Source of the DNA: Prunus persica
Lineage: Eukaryota; Streptophyta; Magnoliopsida; Rosales; Rosaceae
Direction: 5' to 3'
NCBI RefSeq assembly: GCF_000346465.2
Contig: NC_034009.1
Span: forward strand, 15,416,950-15,480,949
DNA: 64,000 bases
Part shown: one piece after another, positions 11,179 through 21,785 of the stretch
How positions within the stretch are numbered: position 1 is the stretch's first letter
How the letters are laid out: each line of letters opens with the position of its first letter
Translations under genes and position numbers: made by a program
The notes under the pieces: generated by a model
Told to the model about the DNA's origin: nothing
What the model saw: the letters and a program-made list of their open reading frames with translations, nothing else
The model's database searches: none

Positions 11179-13142
11179 TGTTGGAAATCACAGTCATCAC
11201 AGTCAACGCCAATCAAAGCTTGATTTGTGGATTGAATCTCAGTGAATAAATCAAATTGTAATTGCTGTAATTAGGTCCTAAAGTTTAGATGTTTGTCTGA
11301 CAGTTTACCTCTTTTAGACTAGACGTACTCCTTTATAACCATGTATATGAGTTGTACAGACATACAAGAAAATACAGAGAAACCTTTCTCATTCTTTTCT
11401 CCATTATCAGTTTCTTTATGGTATCAGAGCTCTTGAACAAAACAGAACATGGACTTTATGCCCCTTACCACAGGGAAAACGAGCCATTGGGAGCAAATGG
11501 GTCTATAAGATTAAATATCGTTCTGATGGCACGATCGAAAGATACAAAGCCCGCCTTGTCGCCAAGGGTTATACACAAATGGAAGGTCTTGACTATACCG
11601 AAACCTTTTCACCCGTAGCCAAATTGGTCACCCTCAAATGCTTACTTGCTGTTGCTGCTGTGCGACATTGGTCTTTGCATCAATTTGACGTCCAAAATGC
11701 CTTCCTCCATGGCGATTTGGATGAAGAGGTTTATATATTGCCTCCTCCAGGCCTTCGTCGACAGGGGGCGAATATGGTGTGTCGACTTTAGAAGTCACTT
11801 TACGGTTTAAAGCAAGCATCACGCAATTGGTTCTCAAAGTTCTCAACAGCCATCAAACGAGCCGGATTTCAACAATCTAAGGCAGACTATTCCTTATTTA
11901 CTAAGGTACGAGGTGCTTCTTTTACAGCAGTGTTACTTTATGTAGATGATATGATCATCACAGGAAACGATAACACCGCAATTGAAGAGCTTAAGAGATT
12001 TTTACACAACAATTTTTGGATCAAGGACTTAGTCCATCTAAAGTACTTCCTTGGAGTTGAGGTTGCCTACTCAAAGCAAGGTATTGCTATTTCCCAGCGT
12101 AAATACACTTCGGATATACTTGAGGATGCAGGTATGATTGGAGCAAAACCAACTAAATTCCCAATGGAACAAAATCAAAGGCTCACACCTTCAGATGGTG
12201 AACTACTCAAAGATCCATCACAATATAGACGCCTCATTGGTCGGCTTATATACCTCACCATCACAAGGCCGGACATCACATTCTCGGTCCATGTTCTCAG
12301 CCAATTTATGCAACAACCAAGGAAACCTCACCTTCAAGCAGCGTACCGTGTCCTACGTTACTTGAAGAAGGCACCAGGCCAAGGTGTCTTATTCCCATCA
12401 CATGGTAAGCTGCAATTGAAAGGATACTGTGACGCTGACTAGGCAAGTTGTCCAACAACCAGACGATCCGTTACAAGATTTTGCATCTTCCTTGGAGGAG
12501 CACCTATGTCTTGGAAAAGCAAGAAATAATTAATCGTGTCACGCTCCTCAGCAGAATCAGAATATAGATCCATGGCATCTCTTACCTGTGAGTTAGTGTG
12601 GCTCAAATACCTTTTGCAAGACTTGCAGGTAACACACTTGCAACCAGCCCTCTTATATTGCGACAACCAGGCTGCTCTACACATTGCGGCCAACCCTGTG
12701 TTCCATGAACGCACGAAACACATTGAAATTGACTGTCACACTGTGCGTGAGAGAATACAATCAGGTTTAATCAAGACAGCTCATGTTTCTTCATCTCAAC
12801 AGATAGCCGATATATTCACTAAGCCACTTGGCAGTGCATTATTTCATGCTCTCCTTCGCAAGCTAGGAACTTTGGACATCCACGTTCCAGCTTGAGGGGC
12901 CGTGTTGGAAATCACAGTCATCACAGTCAACGCCAATCAAAGCTTGATTTGTGGATCGAATCTCAGTGAATAAATCAAATTGTAATTGCTGTAATTAGGT
13001 CCTAAAGTTTAGATGTTTGTCTGACAGTTTACCTCTTTTAGACTAGACGTACTCCTTTATAACCGTGTATATGAGTTGTACAGACATACAAGAAAATACA
13101 GAGAAACCTTTCTCATTCTTTTCTCCATTATCAGTTTCTTTA
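11179..13142 (+). mobile_element. Internally deleted Ty1/copia element with two LTRs
   Basis: The 240-bp LTRs (11179-11418 and 12903-13142) begin TGTTGGAAATC and differ by eye at only two positions. The 5-bp duplication TTATG flanks the element (11174-11178 and 13143-13147). A primer-binding site for initiator tRNA-Met, TGGTATCAGAGC, follows the first LTR at 11419, and a purine run (tgaggggccg) precedes the second. Only about 1.5 kb separates the LTRs, so gag, protease and integrase are missing. The LTR right end is TTTA rather than CA. Confidence 0.92.
11420..12895 (+). pseudogene. Copia RT-RNase H remnant in the deleted element
   Basis: About ten codons after the primer-binding site the sequence jumps straight into copia reverse transcriptase ([22 protein letters not shown]), then [30 protein letters not shown] (about 11939) and RNase H ([22 protein letters not shown]), ending at 12895. 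In-frame stops occur near 11788 (CAG to TAG type), 12440 (in place of Trp) and 12530 (CAA to TAA type). There is no obvious frameshift. RT and RNase H lengths look normal; everything upstream has been deleted. It must have moved with proteins supplied in trans, if the deletion preceded insertion. Confidence 0.85.
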
Positions 13143-14294
13143 TTATGTGATCTTGGTAGCCCAAAGAAAGAATGCCATATCCATAGATCTTGAAGCCATA
13201 GCTTTGAGAATCAACAAAGGCTCGCGATGGTCTCCACGAGCATACACCCCTTATCATGCAATCGGACAATTTTTCCATTTCCAATGCTTACAATCGATGC
13301 TACCAAGCATTCCTGGAAATCCACAACTCTCAACTATTAATAACCTAGAAATATCCTCAAGTAATTCCCACAAAAAAATGTCAATAACCGCTTGATCAAA
13401 CCTTTTCATTGATTCAATTGAAGTAGTTTCACCTATCTGCATATAATCATCGACAGCATCAGCTGCAACTCCATAAGCAATCATTCTCATCAAAACAGTG
13501 ACCTTTTTTAAAGGTGATAAACCAATTCGACCAGCTCGATCCCTTTTTTGGGCAAAGTATGAGTCATAATCTTCTACCGCATTTACAATTCAAAGAAAAA
13601 GTGGTTGGCACATTCAGAACCTTCTTCGAAATTGAGTTGGAGAGTACCTAGGATTCTCAGCAAAATAATCATCATAGAGTCTTTGGTGCCCTTGTAGTCA
13701 TCCTTTGTCGATATATCGGCACCACGATGTTTACTCATTTCTCCTTCCATATTCTTTTGTTCCTTTTGCAAAGCAACCACTTCCAATATTTTCGTCAGAC
13801 TCTGAATCAACAAGATTCCAAACCTGTCGAATCAGAAGATGAATCGGAGAAATGATGAGACATGTTAGGGTTCTTCACAATTCACAGTAAAAGAAAAGAA
13901 AATTTTTTGGTATAAAAGAAGAATTGTGTTTGAGCACAAGTTATTTTTTTATTTATAGCTTTTTGAAGAAAATTAAATGAAAGAGGTGTGTTTTAAAAAA
14001 AATTGTTCAACAGTAGGAAATAAGTTGGAAAGAGAAAGAAGGAAAAAATTTGTATCGGCCAAATCATTCAAGATAAAGAAGAAAAAAATAAGTGAAAGTA
14101 ACACTCAGCTGTCTTTAAAAAATAATAAAATATTTATTTGACATCTTGCTTTTGGAATGTCAAAAGTAACGATTGAACCTCCAGCCTTAATTCCACATTA
14201 GCTTTGACAATTCGGTTGGAGGTTGGAGTGATGTGAGATATTATTTCTTGCCGTTAAATGTCTATGTGGCACTTATCAATTGGAGATGCTCCTA

Positions 14295-14639
14295 GAGCAT
14301 CCCCAAAGGAGATGTCAAATACCAAACATGAAATTTAAATTTGATGGCTGATGTGGCAATTTGACATCTTACACAATCTTACACTCCACCCGATATGTCA
14401 AATTAAATTATTATTTTATTACATTTTATTGTTGATTTATTTTTAATTAACAGGAAAAGAAAAGAAAAAATAATAAAATATTCATTTGACATCTTGCTTT
14501 TGGAATGTCAAAAATAACATCTCAACCTCCAGCCTTCATTTCACATCAGCTTTGACACATTGGTTGGAGTGATGTCAAATGTTATTTTTAGTCGTTAAAT
14601 GTCTATGTGCCACTTTTAACACATCGATTGGTGATGCTC
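14295..14639. mobile_element. MITE derived from the adjacent Harbinger family
   Basis: The 345-bp element starts GAGCATCCCCAA and ends with the inverted GGTGATGCTC. Flanking trinucleotides are CTA (14292-14294, shared with the Harbinger end) and TTA (14640-14642). Its first about 130 bp match 7483-7625 and its last about 200 bp match 14080-14291 of the neighbouring full element. It is therefore an internal-deletion derivative with no coding sequence. Confidence 0.8.
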
Positions 14640-15249
14640 TTATAAATTATAACCGCAAAATATTATTTTTCTTTTATTACCAATAAAAAAAATATTTTTT
14701 TGATACTTATATACATATTATTTTAAATATTATGACATAGTATTGAGCACTAATATTGAATTTTATAGTTAAGTCCACACACATTTCAAAATATAGTTGC
14801 CTATAAAGCACAAATACTGGAATTGTGTCCTTTTGTGACCTATAGAGCACGAATACTATAAATTGTATCTAGAATCATTTCAAATTTGGCCAAGTGGCAG
14901 TGATCTACGTTTGCATGGAAAAGGTGACCTTTCCTGTTGAAATGATGAAGGGGCAGGTTGGCCTTACCTATATTTGATACATTCCTGGGAATGCGGCCAG
15001 TCCAAGAATGGATATACGGTAAAGATGTTTTGGCAGAAATTCTAGAAAAGACAAGGCACAAAAGGAATTTTAACAAAAGGGCTACTTATTTTATTCAGAA
15101 AAGTGTCGCCTGTAGGCTGTAAGGCCAGCTGTGGAGATTCCGTTTTGACGTAACGGTTAAGTGATCAAATGCAAAATTAAAACCAAGGCCACGTTTGGAC
15201 TTTGGCCTTTTGGAAAACAGCATGTTCATACGTGCGGGATTAATCATGA
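14640..15249. other. Non-coding stretch beside the LINE 3' side
   Basis: AT-rich to about 14870, then a more balanced segment. A 78-residue minus-strand open stretch (14840-15076) has no family I recognise. The LINE coding homology stops near 15290 well before the expected end of ORF2, so part of this may be decayed LINE 3' sequence or a replacement. Confidence 0.3.
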
Positions 15250-15826
15250 CTACGGCTTTTTGAGACGCATCGGATCATTGATAGTTCTGTCTTGATCGAG
15301 GCACCTCCTAATCGTTTGATTCATAAGAGAAGTCATTTTAATACCCAAACCTCCTAATGGTTTAGGCAAACAAACTGTATCCCATTTACCTAAATGAGTT
15401 TTATGATGGGTCTCACTACTTTCCCAAAGAAAACTTTTAGAAGATTTGTCAAGGTCTTCACAAAGAGCTTGAGGAAGCTTAGCCATCTGCATAGTATATT
15501 GAGGAATAGAAGAAGCAACAGACTGGATTAAAGTGATTCTTCCAGCCATAGAAAGCAATTGACTTTTCCAAGCAGAAAGTTTAGCTTGAACTTTAACCAG
15601 AACCCCCTTATACGTAGCTTTGGTAACCCTCCCTTGAACAAGGGGAACACCTAGATAATTCCCCATATCAGCGGATCTGGAGGCACCACAAATTAACTCA
15701 ATTTGATCAACAAGGTCAGACTTAGTATTGGCAGATATGTACAACAAAAATTTCTCAAAATTCACTTGCTACCAAGAGAGCTCACATAACTCCTCAAGAA
15801 AATTTTTCATAACCATAGCTTGCTAT
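15250..15826 (-). pseudogene. LINE ORF2: C-terminal part of reverse transcriptase, distal piece
   Basis: The minus strand reads NFEKFLLYISANTKSD, YLGVPLVQGRVTKATY, KLSAWKSQLLSMAGRITLIQSV and SKSFLWESS, typical of the region after the FADD box in plant L1-like LINEs. It continues the RT interrupted at 33780: joining the two sides of Tat-A at the shared CTTGCCAT-like target (CTTGCTAT on the plus strand) restores one continuous reading frame apart from an in-frame stop at the joint. A stop also precedes NFEKF. Homology ends near 15290, so the RNase H end is missing. Confidence 0.85.
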
Positions 15827-17417
15827 TGAGACCCAAAAAATTCACGGTTGGGCCCGAATAAATTATTGGCCCAAAGCGATGCTCTATTAAGAAAAGACGT
15901 AAAGAGAAGTGCACAAAAATCCACCACATGCGAGTTACAATTCACGTGCCACGCTAAATAAATAAATTGTTGTGCTAGGAGTTGAGATAAAATATGCCTG
16001 ATTTACGAACCCATGCTAAAATTAAACATGGCAACCCTTTCCAAGGATAATAAAATAAAAACATGCCAAGCGACATACCATGCCAAGCATGAAATCGTTA
16101 TTTCGCACACAACCACACTACAAACCTAAGTGGGCCCAAGCCACTCAAACGCACGGGGCTTGCTTGAGTGGGTTGTGGTATGGATGGTAATTAATCAACA
16201 TGAGGCCCATTGATGGGCCGAGAAATGGAAGGTCTCGGGTTGCTTGGGAGCCTCGAGACTCAGGCCCATTTCTTAGGCCCAAACATGTGGGTGAGAACAA
16301 GAGAGAAAAAAATAGCCCAATAGCCCAAGCAAAATAGCCTATTGACACAACCAAAAAAGCCTAATGTTTAACAAAAATAACCCACTTGCTTAAGGAGCCA
16401 CCTTGGCCCATACAAAACCCCAAAATAAGCCACAAAAAACCTCAGCCCTTTGCTGAAAAATAGAAGCTATGTAGAGAAAGTCTGCAGGATCATTGAACAA
16501 AGCTGCTGGGAGGTTCCAACACATGGGAGGAGCAAGTTCCAAGCAAGAAACATTCAAGGAACCAAAGAATATTAGCCTGCGAGCTGCCAGAAGCACCCTT
16601 CGAACCAGCATATATATCCTAACTCATTTTCTCATCAGACTTAGCCATGAAAAAAAGGGAAGAAATCGATAAAAGAGATGGCTGGGAATGGAAGTCTCCC
16701 ATAGAGACAGCTACGGGAAAAGGAGGCCTTGAGCTCCAAACTCTGATCTGGTGCAAATAGGCAGAAGGGATTTCATCAAGAGGGGAAAAGTCAAGGAAGG
16801 AGATGAGAAAGGAAGGGAAAAGCTTGGCCAAGATGGGTAGAAGCCATTAGGATTTCTTGGGAAGTGATGGTTTCCAACGGCTATAAAATGAAGTCTCTTC
16901 CACCCAACAAAACTCAACTCAAACCCACGCCTAGAGAGCAAGCTTTCTCTCTAACTTGCAAAAATCCAGCAATCTCGTGCACTGTTCACCCTCTTCTCCA
17001 TTCTTCTCTTCTGGTAGACAGAGTATCTGTCAAGCTGGCAGAAGAGCACTGTTCTTCATTTCTCTTTTCCTAATCAAATCTCCTACAAATCCCTCCTTTC
17101 TCACCTTAACACTTCCCTTTTTTCCCCTAAGAAAGCCTAAATTTCCCCTAAGTGCTAAACCCATGTTGATTTTGCTTCCATGCCATATGCCACTCACGCT
17201 GAGCTTAAAAGTTTATCTGTAAGCATGAAGAAATTATCTATAAGCTGTCATTATTTTGGTTGGTGAAGGTAGCCAAAATACTTCCTAAGGCTCTGCTGCC
17301 CTTTCGAAGTGTTTTCGGGGCTTAATTTTCGAATTCAGACAAGGGGGATAATTCCATCAGTCTGCCCTTTACGGCAGCCCAGCCCATTTACAGATGCCGG
17401 AAGAAAAAGCCCTTACA
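15827..17417 (+). mobile_element. 5' LTR of Tat-A
   Basis: The LTR begins TGAGACCCAAAAAATTC and ends CCTTACA. It is about 1.59 kb and aligns to the 3' LTR at 29443, with indels: a segment near 15955-16018 is absent from the 3' copy, and the region near 17240-17280 is longer here. A TATA box, CTATAAAATG, lies at 16881-16890, so transcription probably starts about 30 bp downstream. Minus-strand open stretches within it are not genes. Confidence 0.85.
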
Positions 17418-17440
17418 TAAATTGGCGACTCTGCTAAGGA
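17418..17440 (+). promoter_or_regulatory. Primer-binding site of Tat-A
   Basis: Directly after the LTR end comes 'taaattggcgactctgct'. The TTGGCGACTCTGC type of primer-binding site is usual in Tat/Ogre-like plant elements. I do not assign the priming tRNA with certainty. Confidence 0.6.
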
Positions 17441-17460
17441 TTAAGCCATTATCTTCATCA

Positions 17461-19500
17461 ATGCCTCCAAAGAAGAAGACCAGAAGCAACAACATGACCT
17501 CCTAAGATGGGCCAAGCCATGCTGACTCAGAATCAAGGCAACATGCCTCATCTAGAGAAGAAGAACGTGCAAGTGAGGGAATTTTCACCCTCACAGACCT
17601 TGTTGCAGCCATCCGTGCAATGGGAGAAACTCAAAGGGAGATAGCAAAAACAATCAAGGAGCTGAAAAACTCTGCTGCTAAGCCAAGCGAAGAAAACGAG
17701 AGACACCCACAAGAGGAATCTGCTGCTGGTGGAAAGGGGTCTGAACAAAAGGGACCATCTTTTGTCACCCAAGATGAAGTAGTTGCCATACTGGAAAAAG
17801 AACTGAGTCGAAGTCAGGAGGATTGGAAGTACCTTCCTTAGCCACCGTACCCATCAAGCTTGCTTCAATAGCCGTATCCTAAAGGCTACGAGGCACCAAC
17901 CTTTGTCCTCTTTGACAGAAGGAAGGGGAGCCCGAAGGAGCACGTCAATCGCTTCATTGATGCCTTGGGACCGCATGCCGATGATTATAATCTCCGACTT
18001 AGAGAATTTTCAAAAAGCCTTACCGATCGTGCTTACACATGGTATACGACGTTGGCACCGGGCTCTATTCACTCTTGGGAAAACTTGGCAAGCAGGTTTT
18101 GTAAGAAGTATTTCCAGCATGAAGAACGAGTCACCACTACTTAACTTAACAACACTCGTCAAAAACATGGTGAGGATCCCGTGGACTTTGTGTACAGGTT
18201 CCGGGACCTGGCATTGGACTGCTACGATGAGAAAGATGAGAAGGCGCTTGTCGAAATTTGCATTAGCAATATTGTGGCAGATTATAGGGTTTATTTGGAG
18301 AATATTGGCATCAGTCAAGTTTCAAGGCTACTGGAAGTAGTAAGGAGGACGAGCATGTCTGTCAAGCCAATGGGACAAAGGACTTGGAAGAACGAGAAGA
18401 AGGAGACGCACCAAACATTGGCCATAAACAACAAGCCATCCAACAATTACAACTCGCACAAACGGAAGGATAGGGAGACATATCCGCCACTACCATGCAA
18501 AGATGAGGAATTTCATGTTATCCTTGACACGATGATTGCTGATGGTGCAATCAGGCCTGTTAGACCCCACAAAATTCCTACCCAAGAAGAAAAGAATGAT
18601 CCTAGGTACTGCCGTTATCATCAATTTGTGGGGCATCCAACTACTGCGTGTCAGAGTCTAAGGAGGATTTTACATGCCAAAATACATGAGGGAGTCCTTG
18701 AGCTTCCCTCAAGGAGGCAAACAATTGATGAAGACCCATTGCCAAAATGAAGGGGAAAAGAGGTAGCTGATGTCGTTACATGTTCTGATGATGTGCTCGA
18801 GGATGATGAATTGTGCCACCTATGGAGGAATGACCCAAAGCCACCAGAAGCTATGTGGGAACGTTGGGGAAACATGGAGAAGGCATATTGGTGTAAATAT
18901 TCGAAGCCTTCAAGTTACAACGCTCCATGGCCACTCGCTGGTGGGTGGGGTGACGACTTGGGCAACGAAGTGTTCGTGTTAGACATGCCGGAAGAACGCT
19001 ACTCGGGGCCTTCATCGGGGCAGTAGGAAACAACAACCGTGACGTTTCATAACCTTACAGAGGCTGAAACAGGTGTGATGGAACTATATTTAAGTTTGAA
19101 GCAGGGGCCCACAGCTTCGCAGGTCCTCCAGAGAAACCTGAAGTTCAAGTCACTCTTTGACCAACTCGGCTTTGGGCCTCAAGACAGAGAAGTAGCTGCT
19201 GTAGCTTTCATGAACATCTCTGCAGAGTCGAATCCCCATTGCTTCACCGCTCAACTACAAAGGTCATTTTTGGGAAATGACAATGCTATCGTCTTCACGG
19301 ACGAAGACATGGAAGTGCCACATTCGGATCATAGAAGGCCACTTTACTTGGAAGGACAAATCAACGATGTGTTTATAAGAAGAGCTTTGGTGGACACGGG
19401 TTCCTCTGTCAATATACTACCTCTATTTATGCTTACGGCAACTGGTATCCATTATCCAAAATCGTGCAATCTCAAACAAGCATCAGCGGTTTCAGGAATA
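17461..19500 (+). pseudogene. Tat-A gag-protease frame with nonsense codons
   Basis: One frame starts at ATG 17461 (MPPKKKTRSNN) and runs to about 19500. It holds a coiled-coil-like N-terminus (17620-17840), the gag core (DRAYTWYTTLAPGS, SWENLASRF, DPVDFVYRFRDLAL, 17880-18330), a CRYHQFVGHPTTAC zinc-knuckle-like motif (about 18606), and the aspartic protease with LVDTGSSVNIL (catalytic Asp codon at 19393-19395). The frame is broken by stops at 17503, 17839, 17869, 18142, 18748 and 19024. The stops are TAA, TAG or TGA, each one C-to-T change from Gln or Arg codons. A frameshift near 19500 moves the rest into another frame. Confidence 0.88.
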
Positions 19501-21785
19501 AGAGTGAAGTCACAGTCGGGCATATGCAAGTAAATTTGAAGGTTGGGCCAATTCGGTCGCTTACCAAATTCTATGTCGTAGACGTGGATGTGGCATACCA
19601 TGCTTTGCTTGGAAGGCCATGGCTCAACAAGCATAAGCTCGTGGTCTTTACTTATCATCAATGCGTGAAGGGAAGGATTGGGCTGAGACCATTACGCATA
19701 CCTAGGAATCAAGCACCATTCAATAAAAATGAAGTTCGCTACTCCGAGGCAGAATTTTACACCGAATGCACAGGTGCTGGAAGTAACCCATCCAAGGATT
19801 TCGGGACCTATCTTCCTTCATGGACTGAAATTCGTGATCTAAGCAATGAGGAGCTCATCACCATTGTCGATCGGGAAAGAAAGAAGCACTCGGAGGTCAA
19901 TAATCATGCTTACGATCATCCCCAATGCTCGAAAGTGACACTGCCAAATGGACTCACAGTGTATCGCTTATGACGGGATTGGGGGCTTAACCGTGTTCTA
20001 CGGGAAAGCCCCGAGTATGGAGGAGAATCAATGCCAACGAACAACCATGAGGATCCAGATGACAAGGCACCCACGCCTTGTGTTTTCCAAGAACGAATGA
20101 CGGCATCTAGACACATGCAAGATGGATCAACAGCGGTAGCTGAGCAGCTGGAAACAATTGATTTGAGTGGAGATCCATCTGCCTCAAGGCCCATCTCCAT
20201 CAGCATTCATTTAACAAGTAAAGAGAAGGAGGCCTTGGTATCTTTGCTAAAGGAATTCCGAGATGTGTTCACTTGGAGCTATGAGGAACTGCCCGGCTTA
20301 AATCTAAGCTTAGTAAGTCATACTTTGAATATCGAGCTTGGTATAAAACCTGTTGTGCAGCCAAGGAGGAATTTTTCATCTTGAAATTTAAAAGCAAATC
20401 AAGGTGGAAATTGAAAAGTTGTTAGCTGTTGGATTCATCAAGCCGATCAAGCATCCAACTTGGCTAGCAAATATTGTTCCCATGAAAAAGAAGACTGGTG
20501 TAATTAGAATATGCACAGACTACCGAGACCTCAACCGAGCTTGCCCAAAGGATGAATTTCGCTGCCCAACATAGATATCTTGATCGATTCAACCTCGGGT
20601 CAAGGCTTGCTGTCATTCATGGATGGGTTTAGTGGTTACAATCAGATCAAGATGTCACCCAAAGATGCCGAAAAGACAGCCTTTCGAACGCCATATGGGA
20701 ATTTTTATTACACGGTCATGCCATTTGGTCTCAAGAATGCTGGCGCCACCTACCAAAGGGCCATAACGGTAGTATTTCATGACATGATGGGAAAAGAAGT
20801 GGAAGACTATGTGGACGATCTCGTAGTGAAGTCCAAAACTAGAGAAATCCATCAAGAAGTTTTGAGAAGGGTGTTGGAAAGGTGCCGGCTATACGAGCTA
20901 AAGATGACCCAAAGAAGTGCGCATTTGGAGTTTCATCCGGTAAATTCTTGGGGTTTCAAGCACACCAGCGTGGCATAGATGTGGATCCCGAAAAGACTAG
21001 AGCCTTAAATTCTCTTGCGCCACCTAGAAACCCAGAGGAATTGAAAAGTTTCATCGGAAGATTATCGTATATTCGACGGTTCATCTTAGGTCTCGCTGCC
21101 ACTATGAGTGTTTTTACTCCCTTACTCAAGAAGGGCAAGCCGTACGAATGGAGTAAGGAATGTCAAGAAGCCTATGGGCAAGTGCAACAAATAATCACCA
21201 AGCTGCCCACTATGAGAGCACCCATTCCGGGGCTTCCTCTCAAGCTTTATTTGGCTGCAACAAATACAGCTGTTGGAGCTTTACTTGCTCAAGATGACCA
21301 CGGTGGAGAAGAAAGTCCTATTTATTATGTGAGTAGGCAGCTAAGGGGAGCTGAAACGAGATACCCAAGAACCGAACTCTTGTGTCTTGCCCTTGTTTAT
21401 ACTGCACAACGCTTGCGACATTACTTCCTTGCTCACAAGTTGCAGCTCATAGTAAGGTCTGACCCCGTAAGATACTTGCTCACAAGGCCGGTGTTATCTG
21501 GACGTCTTGCATGTTAGTTGCTACAGCTGTCTGAATTTGATATCACATGCATCACTCCGAAAGCCATCAAAGGACAAGCCGTGATCGACATGCTGGCTCT
21601 ATTTCCTGAAGTTGAAGAATCAATGCTTTCTAAGGAAGTTCTGGGGGAGGTGCCGGAAATAGTTGCTGTTGTTACAGAAGAGGAACCATGGACCCTCTAC
21701 TTTGATGGGTCTTATACATCGAAAGGTGGAGGAGCAGGTGTAGTGCTTGTCCCGAGGGGCAGGCCGCGGCCCTCTCATTCAAGCT
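19500..21785 (+). pseudogene. Tat-A protease tail, reverse transcriptase and first RNase H
   Basis: After the frameshift the frame reads FYVVDVDVAYHALLGRPWL (protease tail) and VFTWSYEELPGL (RT linker). RT follows in several frames: FIKPIKHPTWLANIV (about 20430), LLSFMDGFSGYNQIKM (20605), VMPFGLKNAGATYQR and catalytic YVDD at 20808-20819. Then come KCAFGVSSGKFLGF (20910), the RNase H-type GALLAQDDHGGEE..IYYVSRQL (21270) and HKLQLIVRSDP. A stop occurs at 21515. At 21690 WTLYFDGSYTSKGGGAGVVL begins the additional RNase H. At least three frame changes and several stops are present. Confidence 0.85.

Larger units (their letters stand above)
10640..13863 (-). pseudogene. Harbinger DDE transposase (DDE_Tnp_4), split by a copia element
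   Basis: Cut-and-paste transposase in two pieces either side of 11179-13142. The start at 13863 (MSHHFSDSSSDS) is followed by two early stops. Between about 13600 and 13148 the frame reads RRFRM..PLFLRIV, MRMIAYGVAADAVDDYMQIGETT and LGSIDCKHWKWKNCPIAW, the last holding the first catalytic Asp. After the copia insert (11178-10640) it reads YCLADGIYPSWATF with the second Asp, SRREDVEWAF with the catalytic Glu, and FWDRETLQRIVKACIMHNMI near the C-terminus. Stops and shifts are scattered. The order D-D-E is preserved, so identification is firm; activity is not possible. Confidence 0.85.
7483..14291 (-). mobile_element. PIF/Harbinger DNA transposon, nested and decayed
   Basis: Both ends carry the inverted terminal sequence GAGCATCTCCAA: start at 7483, reverse complement ending at 14291. 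Flanking trinucleotides are TTA (7480-7482) and CTA (14292-14294), a near match to the TWA target of this superfamily. Inside, on the minus strand, are the two expected genes: a DDE transposase (10640-13863) and a Myb/SANT-like ORF1 (7746-8883). The element was later hit by a hAT MITE in ORF1 and a copia element in the transposase. The ends share long subterminal sequence with the MITE at 14295-14639. Confidence 0.82.

Noticed and set aside
14840..15076. 78-codon minus-strand frame with a 'GRIPRNVSN' stretch resembling a leucine-rich repeat
   Set aside because: One short resemblance only, with no repeat periodicity and no adjoining exons.
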